NCBI GenBank assembly: GCA_022843265.1
Contig: JALHNZ010000004.1
Coordinates: 102,761-144,950, forward strand
DNA length: 42,190 nucleotides
Direction of reading: 5' to 3'
Origin: Gemmatimonadaceae bacterium
GTDB taxonomy: Bacteria > Gemmatimonadota > Gemmatimonadetes > Gemmatimonadales > Gemmatimonadaceae
Position 1 is the first letter of the stretch. Every line of letters begins with the position of its first letter. A program made the translations under genes and the position numbers. Shown here in pieces: positions 34,750-42,190 of this stretch. The notes beneath the pieces were generated by a model. That model was not told where the DNA came from. It was given only the letters and a program-made list of their open reading frames with translations, and did no database searches.

Positions 34750-36162
34750 ATGCTCCTTTCGCCGCTTCGCGCACGCGCCGCCGCGCCATTTGCCCTGACC
34801 GGCCTGCTCGCTTTTGGCGTTTTGTCGGGCCCATTAAGCGCGCAGGCACCCGCCTTCGCGCCGCGGCTCGACTCACTGATCACGGCAGAAATGGCCCGCA
34901 CCAAGACCCCGGGCGTGCAGGTGGCTGTGGTCGTTGACGGCAAGCTGGCCTACGCGAAGGGCTACGGCGTGGCGGATATCGAAACGGGGCGTGTCGTCAC
35001 GAACAACACGTTGTTCCGCGTTGGCTCCGTTACCAAAATGATTACCGCGGCCGCGCTCGCGCAGCTTGAATCCGACGGCAAGCTTGATCTGCAGGCACCG
35101 ATCTCCACGTACGTGAAAGAGATTGCTGGCAAACGGGTCGCGAACGTGACAACACATCAGCTGCTCACACACAGCGCCGGTTGGCTCGACAACGCCGTGG
35201 CCTACGGTCGCATGGGCGAATCAGCACTCGGCGAAGTGTTTACCGAAATCTCCGACACGATGTTTTTCACGCAGCCCGGTCGCGTGATCTCGTATTCAAA
35301 TCCCGGCTACTCCATGGCGGGGTACGTGGCTGAACGCGCCGGCAACGCTCGCTACGCAACGCTCACGGAACAACTCGTGCTGCGAAAAGCGGGCATGCGG
35401 CAGTCCACGTTCAAGCCGCTCGAGGTAATGACCACTGACTTTTCACAGGGACACATTGGTGCACCCGCCAACGCGGGCACCGTTGTGCGTCCGTTTACGG
35501 AAAACACGGCGCAGTGGGCCGCCGGATTTCTGTTCTCCAACACGTCGGAGTTTGCGCGCTTCACGATGATGCTGATGGACGGCGGCATGCTCGACGGCAC
35601 GCGTGTGCTTTCGGCAGACGCGGTGCAAAAGATGACCACGGGTTACATGGCGATGCCAGGCAACGCGACATCGAAGTACGCGTACGGACTTACCGTTGGC
35701 ACACGCGGCGCCGATCGCATTTGGACGCACGGCGGTTCGATCAACGGATTCGACGCCAGCGTGGTCATGTTTCCCGATCGCAAACTGTCGGTGATTGTTT
35801 TTGACAATCGCAGTGGCAGTCCGATCAACGGCGTGGTAGATCTTGTCGCCAAAGAAGTCGCAGGCATTTCCCCGGCCACGCCACCTGCGGCTCCGGCAGA
35901 ACGCGTTGCCAGCGCTACTGAACGCGCCCAAGCGGTTGGCACGTTCAAGCAGGGCCGAACGGAAATCACGCTCTTCGAAGAGAATGGCGCACTCAAGTTC
36001 CGTCAGGGTGCAGGTGTACTTCCCGTCACGCTCGCCGGTGATGATCGCATCGTCATGTCCCCGCCCGTTGGTGAAAAGATTTCACTGGTGGTAGTGCGCG
36101 GGCCTGATGGACGGATTGAGTACTTGCATCAGAGTCTTCGCTCGCTGGCACGTCAACCGTAA
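34750..36162 (+). CDS. Serine beta-lactamase family (class C / PBP-like) protein
   Basis: 470 residues. A signal peptide ends near residue 32 (Pro-Leu-Ser-Ala-Gln). The active site has all three motifs: SVTK (Ser93, Lys96), YSN (182-184) and HGG (327-329). A small extra C-terminal domain covers about 390-470. Members include class C beta-lactamases, D-aminopeptidases and esterases; the sequence does not tell which. A periplasmic peptidase or esterase is likelier than a drug-resistance enzyme, as the gene lies among housekeeping genes without mobile signs. It is divergent from the beta-propeller lipoprotein. Confidence 0.92.
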   Translation: MLLSPLRARAAAPFALTGLLAFGVLSGPLSAQAPAFAPRLDSLITAEMARTKTPGVQVAVVVDGKLAYAKGYGVADIETGRVVTNNTLFRVGSVTKMITAAALAQLESDGKLDLQAPISTYVKEIAGKRVANVTTHQLLTHSAGWLDNAVAYGRMGESALGEVFTEISDTMFFTQPGRVISYSNPGYSMAGYVAERAGNARYATLTEQLVLRKAGMRQSTFKPLEVMTTDFSQGHIGAPANAGTVVRPFTENTAQWAAGFLFSNTSEFARFTMMLMDGGMLDGTRVLSADAVQKMTTGYMAMPGNATSKYAYGLTVGTRGADRIWTHGGSINGFDASVVMFPDRKLSVIVFDNRSGSPINGVVDLVAKEVAGISPATPPAAPAERVASATERAQAVGTFKQGRTEITLFEENGALKFRQGAGVLPVTLAGDDRIVMSPPVGEKISLVVVRGPDGRIEYLHQSLRSLARQP

Positions 36163-36193
36163 ACATCGACGCCATGCAATAGCACCGCGAACG

Positions 36194-36955
36194 CTACGCG
36201 CTCGCCTTGGTGTCGTTGTTCTGTACAGCCGAACGCAGCGCCCGCGCTTCCGACCATACCTCCTGCAGCACACTTGCAGGTAGCGAGAGCATTGCACCGC
36301 CAGACCGCTGCGATACTGCGCTTCCAATCAGTGCCGCGCGGCTTCGCTCGAGATCATCTGGATCACCCAGTCCCGCGGTGCGATGCGTGCGCAGAATCTC
36401 GAGTATGAGCGACCGTATTTCCTGCGGATTCTCGAGCCCGCGCAATCGCGCGCGATGACCGGCGCCGGTGGCATCACCAGATCCACCGCCCGCTGTTTCT
36501 ATTTCCACGTTTGAAAATCCAAACCAGCGCTCAAGCGGGCCCTGCGTCACGCGCACATTCTGCGCGTTTGCAAACGTGAGCGTAATCTCCTGCACATTCC
36601 ACACACCCTCGCGAATCAGCAGACTGCGATCCGTGATCACGTACCAGCGCATTTCGTAGTCAAGACGCATGGTCACGTACAACACCGCCGCCTTGCCAAT
36701 CGCGACGAGCACCAGCGGAATCACCAGCCACAACAACTGTGCGTCGATCGACAGCATCGCGGCGCTCGCGGCGGCAACGCCGAATCCCCAGGCGGCCGCG
36801 TACAGGCGCCACTCAAACATGCGCAGATGCAGAAAGCCCGGCGCCGCGCGTTCAATACGCAGTCGCTCGTACGGCTCGTGTCCTGCCGGCGGGTGTGGCT
36901 CGCTGTCTTCTACGCGTAGCCACGGCAGGATCAGCTTCTTGAGCCACTCATACAT
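36194..36955 (-). CDS. Membrane protein with bPH2 domain (YdbT-like)
   Basis: 253 residues from ATG 36955; an upstream frame to 37009 exists. A basic helical N-terminus is followed by two membrane helices (about 50-67 and 73-94) and a bPH2 (DUF304) domain at about 98-165, with RWYVITDRSLLIREGVWN and QNVRVTQGPLERWFGFSNVEIETAG. The last 80 residues form a helical tail. It overlaps the preceding bPH2 gene by 8 bases, so the two are a pair, as YdbS/YdbT-like proteins usually are. Function unknown; a membrane-associated complex is likely. Confidence 0.85.
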   Translation of the reverse strand: MYEWLKKLILPWLRVEDSEPHPPAGHEPYERLRIERAAPGFLHLRMFEWRLYAAAWGFGVAAASAAMLSIDAQLLWLVIPLVLVAIGKAAVLYVTMRLDYEMRWYVITDRSLLIREGVWNVQEITLTFANAQNVRVTQGPLERWFGFSNVEIETAGGGSGDATGAGHRARLRGLENPQEIRSLILEILRTHRTAGLGDPDDLERSRAALIGSAVSQRSGGAMLSLPASVLQEVWSEARALRSAVQNNDTKASA

Positions 36956-37607
36956 CGCGTGCGTCCGGTGTTGGTGTGGCGACCTCACGCGTTGCCGCTC
37001 CAACGTCACCGGCGCCAGTCGCTAACGCTGCAACGCTACGTCCACCCGCCCGCTGCGATTCGAGCAACTCGCGCACCGCGCGTAACTCGTCGCGGATTCC
37101 CGTGAGCGCTTCGACCGCTTGCGCGTCTGATCCTGCCGTAAGCGCCTGCGTTCCCGCACCACCCGGAAGCTCGGCGCCCGCCTTCACACCACGATGCCCA
37201 CGCATGCGCGCGTACAAATAGTTGCGCACTGCCTGATACTGCGTGAGCCCGAGAATCGACTCCGTCGCCGCCGCACTGCCCGACGCCGTCTGAATCTTCA
37301 CGGTGCCAATGCCGAGCCACCGTTCAAAGATGTTGCGCGTGACATGAATGTCCTGAATGCGCGCGTACGTGAGATACGTTTCCCGGCGCCAGATCAATCC
37401 GTAGCTGACCGACACACCGTCGTCATCAAAGCGATAGCGCAGCGTTTTGTACTTGAAGTACATCGGCAGCATGACAACCGGAAACGCGACTGTCGCCATC
37501 ACACTGTAGATGATAAACAGTGTCAGCAGCTGCGGATCTGGCGTGGTGATGGCCTGCACGCGCGCCGCGTCAACGGGTACCAGATGGGCGTCGGTGTCTT
37601 CGATCAT
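36948..37607 (-). CDS. Membrane protein with bPH2 domain (YdbS-like)
   Basis: 219 residues. Membrane helix or hairpin at about 27-51, then a bPH2 domain (about 57-120) with LRYRFDDDGVSVSYGLIWRRE, YLTYARIQDIHVTRNIFERWLGIGTVKIQTASG. The tail (about 145-219) is Ala/Gly-rich and includes a likely coiled-coil ELRAVRELLESQ. It pairs with the downstream bPH2 gene through an 8-base overlap. Confidence 0.85.
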   Translation of the reverse strand: MIEDTDAHLVPVDAARVQAITTPDPQLLTLFIIYSVMATVAFPVVMLPMYFKYKTLRYRFDDDGVSVSYGLIWRRETYLTYARIQDIHVTRNIFERWLGIGTVKIQTASGSAAATESILGLTQYQAVRNYLYARMRGHRGVKAGAELPGGAGTQALTAGSDAQAVEALTGIRDELRAVRELLESQRAGGRSVAALATGAGDVGAATREVATPTPDARDV

Positions 37608-37613
37608 GCCGCG

Positions 37614-37898
37614 CTACTCACCCTGTGCAAACACCCGCAACCATTCGGGCCAGTTGCCGCTGAGCTCGAAGAAGTCGTCAAAGTAGACCAGCCCGGCCTC
37701 TTCGAGTGCGTCAATCAGCCCACTCACCGTGTCCTCACCCACGAGCGGGCCCACCGCAATAAGCGGTCCCTCCACGCGAAATTCTTCGTCGGTCAGATTG
37801 AGCACGTCGTCAAATTGCTGACGCGTAAGTTCGGCGCGCTCAAACGCACTTTTGCGGATGAGCAGCGTGGGCGCGGTACCATCGATACGTAGAGGCAT
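37614..37898 (-). CDS. Small acidic hypothetical protein
   Basis: 94 residues, clearly acidic, alternating short strands and helices; a block LTRQQFDDVLNLTDEEF and another VYFDDFFELSGNWPEW stand out. No motif I recognise. It ends 7 bases before the first bPH2 gene begins and is probably in that operon. Confidence 0.6.
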   Translation of the reverse strand: MPLRIDGTAPTLLIRKSAFERAELTRQQFDDVLNLTDEEFRVEGPLIAVGPLVGEDTVSGLIDALEEAGLVYFDDFFELSGNWPEWLRVFAQGE

Positions 37899-37958
37899 GG
37901 GCGAAAGATACGCGCGGGACGTGCGGGAGATGGAGACGCGGGCGGCTGCGCGGAGACG

Positions 37959-38552
37959 CTACAGTTGGCGGCGGCCCACCTTCTTGTCAATGACATCGAA
38001 GACGTCCTGAACGCTGATCTCGAGTGGCGCACCATCACTCGGCCCCCACACGATGCGGTCGTGATGCAGTGCCGGTGTTTCTTGGCCCGGCCGCCAGCAT
38101 TCGAGCACTCGCGCATCCAAATCGACAATCCAGTACCCCAACACGCCGTTCTCAAGGTACAGGTCGCGCTTGAGTACCCGATCCGACCGCCATGAGCTCG
38201 GGCTGATCACCTCGATTGCCAACAGCAGCGACCGTACGTCGGCCCACTCGCGTCCGTTTTCCCCATTTGGCGTGTCGTTGGGCACCACGAACACATCCGG
38301 CTGCGTGATCGTCTCGGGACGCAGTTCAAGATCTGAGGGCGACATGAGTACCACGCCCACCGGATTCGACGCGAGATAGGCGTGGAGCAGCGCAAAGAAC
38401 TCGCCCACCGCCGCCTGGTGCGCGTATCGTGGCGCCGGCGTCACCAGCAGCTCACCATCAATGAGCTCATACCGCGGCCACGCACGATCCTCACGAGTGA
38501 GCGCGCGCACATCCTTTGCCGTCCAACGGCGATCCAAGGCAGGCATACCCAT
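37959..38552 (-). CDS. Uma2-family (DUF820) nuclease-fold protein
   Basis: 197 residues from ATG 38552 (38546 is another possible start). The Uma2/DUF820 fold is a PD-(D/E)XK-type nuclease: PRYELIDGELLVTPAP, then QPDVFVV with the catalytic Asp, AIEVISPSSWRSDRVLKRDLY with Glu and Lys, and YWIVDLDARVLECWRPG. These genes are abundant in cyanobacteria and other bacteria, often in many copies. No target is known. It is divergent from mnmG, with the promoter region between 38553 and 38690. Confidence 0.88.
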   Translation of the reverse strand: MGMPALDRRWTAKDVRALTREDRAWPRYELIDGELLVTPAPRYAHQAAVGEFFALLHAYLASNPVGVVLMSPSDLELRPETITQPDVFVVPNDTPNGENGREWADVRSLLLAIEVISPSSWRSDRVLKRDLYLENGVLGYWIVDLDARVLECWRPGQETPALHHDRIVWGPSDGAPLEISVQDVFDVIDKKVGRRQL

Positions 38553-38690
38553 AGTGTGCTCGGCGCAGTTCGCGGTTCGCAAGTACCCATCGTACACAAT
38601 GGGCCTAACCCCCGTGGGCCTCTTCACCGATTCCCAACCAGCATCACCAGAATCACGCAGCATCGCACCCGATCGCGATACTTTTCACCC

Positions 38691-40610
38691 ATGCACTACT
38701 CGCCCCACCCCGAAGCCACCTTCGACGTGCTCGTCGTCGGCGCCGGACACGCCGGTACCGAAGCCGCCGTGGCCGCCGCGCGCGCCGGCGCCTCGGTGGG
38801 GCTGGTCACGAGTGCACTCGAAACAATCGGCCAGATGTCGTGCAATCCGGCCATCGGCGGTGTGGCCAAGGGCACCGTCGTGCGCGAGGTCGATGCACTG
38901 GGCGGTCTGATGGGACGCGCCACCGACCTGGCCATGCTGCAGTTCCGGATGCTGAACCAGGGCAAAGGGCCGGCAGTATGGGCGCCGCGTGCGCAATGCG
39001 ACCGCGGGCTGTATCGCCGAGCCGTGCGCACGCTGCTCGAAGAGCACGCGGGCATTCATACCATACAGGGCACCGTTGCCAGGCTTTTGCTGGACGGTGA
39101 CCGTGTCACCGGTCTCGAAACGCTCGAGGGCCGGCGCTTTGCGGCGCGCGCGGTGGTGCTGACCACCGGCACCTTCGGCCGCGGCAAGTTGCACATTGGC
39201 ACCGGCACGCAGATCGCCGGCGGCCGAGCAGGCGAAGGCGCCAATGCACAGCTCGGCGAGCAGCTCGACGCGGCGGGGCTGGAAACGCGTCGATTCAAGA
39301 CCGGCACGCCACCGCGCATTGACGGGCGATCCGTGGACTACACCGATCTCGTGGTGCAGCCCAGTGAGGTGGAAGAACACGACTGGTCGTGGTCGCACTT
39401 CTGGAGCACGCCGCGACGGAGTGGTGAACGCACTCGGCACCCAGAGCAGATGCCGTGCTGGATCACGTATCTCGAAGCACCGGGCAAGTCGATCATTGAA
39501 GCGCACATCAATGAATCGGCCATGTACGGCGGCGCGATTGCGTCGCAGGGCCCGCGCTATTGTCCGAGTGTTGAAGACAAGGTGGTGAAGTTTCCGCAGG
39601 CGGAACGTCATCAACTGTTTCTTGAACCTGAAGGACACGACACGCGCGAACTGTATGTCAACGGTTTGTCGACATCGTTGCCGTCGACCGTGCAGTTGGA
39701 GGTGTTGCGTTCAATTGCTGGCTTGCATGACGTGCGCGTGACGCGTGCGGGTTACGCGATTGAGTATGACTACTATCCGCCCACGCAGCTCGACAGCACG
39801 CTCCAGTCACGCGCGATTGCGGGTCTTTGGTTTGCGGGACAAGTGAACGGCACCACGGGCTACGAAGAAGCGGCGGGACAAGGTGTAGTTGCCGGCATCA
39901 ACGCTGCACGTTGGGTGCATGAACGTGAGCCGTTTGTACTCGGTCGTGAGACGAGTTACATCGGTGTGCTCGTTGATGATCTGGTCACGCGTGGTGTTGA
40001 CGAACCGTATCGCTTGTTTACATCGCGCAGTGAGTTTCGACTCACCGTGCGACAAGACAACGCGCTCGCGCGATTGTCTGCACTCGGCGAATCCGCGCAG
40101 TTGTACAGCGACCGTGAACGCGCGTTGATTGACGCGCGATTGGGCGCCGAACAGCAAGCGATTCGCATTGCCGAGAACACCAGCATTACGCCTGCACAGG
40201 CGGATCATTTGTTGGTCGGCACGGGCACGGCGCCGCTCACCCATGCGATTCGCATTGCCGAAGTGGCCAAACGACAGGGTGTGTCTTTGGCCGCGCTGTT
40301 TGCCGCCGCGGGCGTCGCCACAACACTTCCGGGGGACGCGGTGGTGACGGCCGAACTGGAACTCAAATACGCGGGGTATTTCCTGCGTGAGCGGCGCGCC
40401 GCGAATCGGTTGGCGTCGATGGGTGAGACGGTGTTGCCGGACTCGTTGGAATACGCATCGCTGCTCACGCTCAGCACGGAGGCTCGGCAGAAGCTGGCGA
40501 GCCGCCGGCCGGGGACGCTGGCGCAGGCGGCGAGCATTCCCGGGATCAGCCCGGCGGATTTGCAGAGCCTCGTGTTTGAGCTGTCGCGCCTGAGACGGGT
40601 GCCGGAATAG
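38691..40610 (+). CDS. mnmG: tRNA uridine-5-carboxymethylaminomethyl modification enzyme MnmG (GidA)
   Basis: 639 residues from ATG 38691, the usual length for MnmG; the frame is open to 38382 but only this start gives the family N-terminus. It contains the FAD-binding GAGHAGTEAA (about 17-26) and CNPAIGGVAKG (about 52-62), then GTGTQIAGGRAGEGAN and FKTGTPPRIDG. C-terminal blocks include NGTTGYEEAAGQG, TSRSEFRL and KYAGYFLRE. MnmG with MnmE and folate puts the cmnm5 group on uridine-34 of certain tRNAs. In many bacteria it lies with rsmG, parA and parB near the replication origin; the parS-like site behind the next gene agrees. Confidence 0.97.
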   Translation: MHYSPHPEATFDVLVVGAGHAGTEAAVAAARAGASVGLVTSALETIGQMSCNPAIGGVAKGTVVREVDALGGLMGRATDLAMLQFRMLNQGKGPAVWAPRAQCDRGLYRRAVRTLLEEHAGIHTIQGTVARLLLDGDRVTGLETLEGRRFAARAVVLTTGTFGRGKLHIGTGTQIAGGRAGEGANAQLGEQLDAAGLETRRFKTGTPPRIDGRSVDYTDLVVQPSEVEEHDWSWSHFWSTPRRSGERTRHPEQMPCWITYLEAPGKSIIEAHINESAMYGGAIASQGPRYCPSVEDKVVKFPQAERHQLFLEPEGHDTRELYVNGLSTSLPSTVQLEVLRSIAGLHDVRVTRAGYAIEYDYYPPTQLDSTLQSRAIAGLWFAGQVNGTTGYEEAAGQGVVAGINAARWVHEREPFVLGRETSYIGVLVDDLVTRGVDEPYRLFTSRSEFRLTVRQDNALARLSALGESAQLYSDRERALIDARLGAEQQAIRIAENTSITPAQADHLLVGTGTAPLTHAIRIAEVAKRQGVSLAALFAAAGVATTLPGDAVVTAELELKYAGYFLRERRAANRLASMGETVLPDSLEYASLLTLSTEARQKLASRRPGTLAQAASIPGISPADLQSLVFELSRLRRVPE

Positions 40611-41035
40611 CGCCTGGCGGGCGGCGTGACGGCTGTCGTTGGTGCCGGTGTGAGGTTTGGGGCGGAGGTGGTCGTGGGTGTCGGCGTTCGGCCCGAGACT
40701 TGGGGCGGGAGTTGTCGTTGGTGCAGGTGGAGGGCACGGGAAGGCGCGAAAAGCGCGAAAGACGCGAAGAAAAGCAAAGAATATAAATTTCGAACAAACA
40801 CCGAAAATAAAAGACACAAACAAGACAGTATAGAAACATAAAAGCAACAATTGCTTGCTTTTGCCCTTCTTCGCGACTTTCGCGCTTTTCGCGCCTTCCC
40901 GTGCCCTCCACCTGCACCAAAGACAACCTCCGCCCCAGATCCTGCCCCAACCGCGCCCGCGATGTGCAACGGCGCCGCATCGCAGCGTCTCCACAGGTGT
41001 AGACCCTATTTCCACCCAATCCCCGGACTCATCAA
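40611..41035. other. 425-bp intergenic region between mnmG and the SIMPL gene
   Basis: Apart from the long inverted-repeat element it holds GC-rich, G/T-rich flanking DNA (40611-40701) and the region just before the next gene (40937-41035). No gene is visible, and no clear promoter. Confidence 0.6.
40702..40936. repeat. Long inverted-repeat element behind mnmG
   Basis: Two 76-bp arms, 40702-40777 and 40861-40936, are inverted copies of each other. A core of 44 bases (40718-40761 with 40877-40920) is perfect, with a few mismatches on each side. The 83-bp spacer (40778-40860) is strikingly AT-rich. The arms contain 9-bp units of the type gcgcgaaaa, gcgcgaaag, acgcgaaga. Short open frames in this element in both directions give low-complexity peptides and are not genes. 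This could be a miniature mobile element or simply a strong hairpin ending the mnmG transcript. Confidence 0.9.
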
Positions 41036-41764
41036 ATGAAGACTAAATCGTTCGCTCGCGCCTCGGCCCTGCTCGCCGCCGTAACTCTTGCCTCGACGCT
41101 CTCCGCGCAGGACAACAATCAGCGCCCGCTGCCGCAGGTCGTGATTACAGCCAACGGCGAAGTCCAGGTTACTCCGGACCGCGCCCGCATCTCGCTCGGC
41201 GTCGATAGCGAAGCCAAAACCGCCCAGGAAGCGTCGCAGCTGAACGCCGCTGCGCAGACCAAAATCATTGATGCGATCCGCAAAGCCGGCATCCCCGCCG
41301 CGAGCATCCGTACCAGCGGCTACAACGTGTCGCCGGTGCAGGAATACATCCCGGAAACCCGGAAGTGGCGCGTGGACGGCTACCGTGTGAGCAATATGGT
41401 GGTGGTGGTGGTTGAGCCCGTGGCCAACGCCGGCAAAGTGATCGACGCGGCGCTCGCCGCCGGCGCCAACCGTGTGGCCGGGCTCAGCTTCGAGATCAAG
41501 GACGCGACTTCAGCGCGTGAGCAGGCCATGACCGAGGCCGTGAAGCGTGCCCGTCGCGAAGCCGAGCTGGTGGCGCGGGCCGCCGGTGGCGAGATCGTAG
41601 GGCTGATCGAGGTGATGGTCAACTCCTACGAGCAGCCGCAGCCGCGTCCGATGTTCGAAATGCAGGCCATGCGCGCCGACGCTTCGAGCACGCCCGTGAG
41701 CGAGGGCACGCAGCCCGTGATCGTAAACGTGACGACGCGCTGGGAGTACAAGACGCGTCGCTAA
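41036..41764 (+). CDS. SIMPL domain (DUF541) protein
   Basis: 242 residues. A signal peptide ends at Leu-Ser-Ala-Gln (residues 1-24). The rest is one SIMPL domain (about 35-240) with VVITANGEVQVTPDRARISLGV near the start, IRTSGYNVSPVQEY in the middle and VTTRWEY at the end. SIMPL-domain proteins are periplasmic or outer-membrane associated, form ring-like assemblies in some species and are linked to stress tolerance. A strong hairpin follows its stop. Confidence 0.93.
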   Translation: MKTKSFARASALLAAVTLASTLSAQDNNQRPLPQVVITANGEVQVTPDRARISLGVDSEAKTAQEASQLNAAAQTKIIDAIRKAGIPAASIRTSGYNVSPVQEYIPETRKWRVDGYRVSNMVVVVVEPVANAGKVIDAALAAGANRVAGLSFEIKDATSAREQAMTEAVKRARREAELVARAAGGEIVGLIEVMVNSYEQPQPRPMFEMQAMRADASSTPVSEGTQPVIVNVTTRWEYKTRR

Positions 41765-41793
41765 GACGCGAGTCGTTCGCTGAAATCTCGAGG

Positions 41794-41829
41794 AAACGGG
41801 GCCGACCACCACCATGGTCGGCCCCGTTT
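41794..41829 (+). terminator. Intrinsic-type terminator after the SIMPL gene
   Basis: A perfect 15-bp stem (aaacggggccgacca, 41794-41808, with its complement at 41815-41829) and a 6-base loop lie 30 bases after the stop at 41764. The stem ends in a short T-run (41827-41829), which is also the left half of the parS-like palindrome. Confidence 0.8.
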
Positions 41830-41839
41830 CACGTGAAAC
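41826..41839. other. parS-like ParB-binding site
   Basis: GTTTCACGTGAAAC is a perfect 14-bp palindrome. The bacterial chromosomal parS consensus is TGTTNCACGTGAAACA, so the 14 central bases match exactly and only the outermost base at each end differs. Such sites are loading points for ParB and lie near the origin in most bacteria. The neighbouring mnmG gene fits this. It is the only copy I noticed in the window. Confidence 0.85.
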
Positions 41840-41858
41840 CCTGTCACAACCGCATTTA

Positions 41859-42008
41859 CCGCGGAGACGCGGAGGCACGGAGAACCGCACTCGGAGTCAC
41901 ACGACGCTTCTCAAAAAGTTGGCCACCGCGACGAGGCATCCCTTTCGCACGCCTCTCAGCACGCACTTTTCCGTGCATCCGTGCCTCCGTGCCTCCGTGC
42001 CTCCGTGG
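41859..42008. repeat. Inverted-repeat element with 8-bp tandem units
   Basis: A left arm at about 41859-41884, of the form gcggag and cacggag units, is an imperfect inverted copy of a right arm at 41971-42008. The right arm is one ccgtgcat, three ccgtgcct and a partial copy, that is an 8-bp tandem array. The two are separated by about 86 bp with no gene. Confidence 0.7.
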
Positions 42009-42058
42009 CACAAGCTGTTGCGGTTCCCCCAAGCTGTCCCCCGATCACTAGAGCAGTT

Positions 42059-42190
42059 GCTCTTCTTCGTGTCCTTCGTGCTTTCGTGTCCTTCCCGCTG
42101 TAGTTCTCTCGCCAACGAGACCGTCCGTGCTCTATTGGCGAGGTGCTCCTAGTGCTGGGGGACCTGCGGGCGGGAAGGGCACGAAAGCAC
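42059..42190. repeat. Inverted-repeat element cut by the right edge
   Basis: A 21-bp arm at 42078-42098 pairs, with one mismatch, with 42170-42190, which is the end of the window. A nested 8-bp inverted repeat ctcgccaa/ttggcgag (42108-42115 with 42135-42142) lies within. The arm consists of the units cttcgtg and ctttcgtgtccttc, and is similar in style to the element behind mnmG. The true right border is not visible. Confidence 0.7.

Larger units (their letters stand above)
41840..42190. other. Non-coding end of window
   Basis: From the parS-like site to the right edge no gene is supported. The open frames seen in both directions follow the repeat units. The two inverted-repeat elements listed separately account for most of the stretch. 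Confidence 0.6.

Noticed and set aside
34750-36162. Antibiotic resistance gene
   Set aside because: The SxxK/YxN/HGG motifs are shared with peptidases and esterases, and there is no mobile context or close match to a known resistance enzyme that I can recognise.
39807-41015. Minus-strand frame of 402 codons across mnmG and the inverted-repeat element
   Set aside because: Antisense to mnmG, and the rest translates the repeat units into Ala/Lys and Phe/Arg-rich low-complexity sequence; such frames are common false genes.

Overview
This 42.2 kb window is a stretch of bacterial chromosome, GC-rich over most of its length, and very probably from a member of the Gemmatimonadota. The grounds are indirect: many exported proteins have signal peptides ending in a Ser-Ala-Gln type junction, an ECF sigma factor overlaps a protein kinase with a TPR tail, there are many lipoproteins and outer-membrane barrels, and Shine-Dalgarno sequences are often weak or absent. 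No rRNA, tRNA, insertion-sequence transposase or CRISPR array was seen.

Layout. 1-1079 (-) is a lipoprotein gene that runs off the left edge; its start region contains nine perfect copies of a 7-bp repeat. 1459-5309 holds an envelope protein gene (-) divergent from a histidine kinase / NtrC-type regulator operon (+), with a good -24/-12 (sigma-54) promoter candidate in front of the envelope gene. 5356-10255 has a small membrane protein, a secreted M20 peptidase, a collagen-like fibre protein with a self-cleaving chaperone domain, an outer-membrane barrel and a lipoprotein. 10366-13520 is the ECF sigma factor / kinase pair. 13586-16849 is a large beta-helix lipoprotein, followed by a DUF3597 gene.

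17575-26606 is the least ordinary part. Three genes on the minus strand encode a CHAT-like plus transglutaminase-like protein with a histone-like tail, a lipase-like alpha/beta hydrolase, and a membrane-bound alpha/beta hydrolase. They face a three-gene plus-strand operon of membrane or exported proteins that I do not recognise. 27865-29140 is an overlapping pair, an HNH endonuclease with a PUA-like reader domain and a MazG-like pyrophosphohydrolase, which resembles a modification-dependent defence module. 29276-34585 (-) has a lipoprotein beta-propeller, a kinase fused to a STAND-like ATPase and TPR region, an ASCH plus winged-helix protein and a membrane protein.

34750-42190 carries a serine beta-lactamase family protein, two bPH2-domain membrane proteins, a small acidic protein, a Uma2-family nuclease, mnmG and a SIMPL-domain protein. 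Behind the last gene is a strong hairpin terminator that runs into a 14-bp palindrome identical to the core of the ParB-binding site parS. Together with mnmG this suggests the right end lies near the replication origin / parAB region. The intergenic spaces at 40.7-40.9 kb and 41.85-42.19 kb are filled by inverted-repeat elements built from short periodic units.
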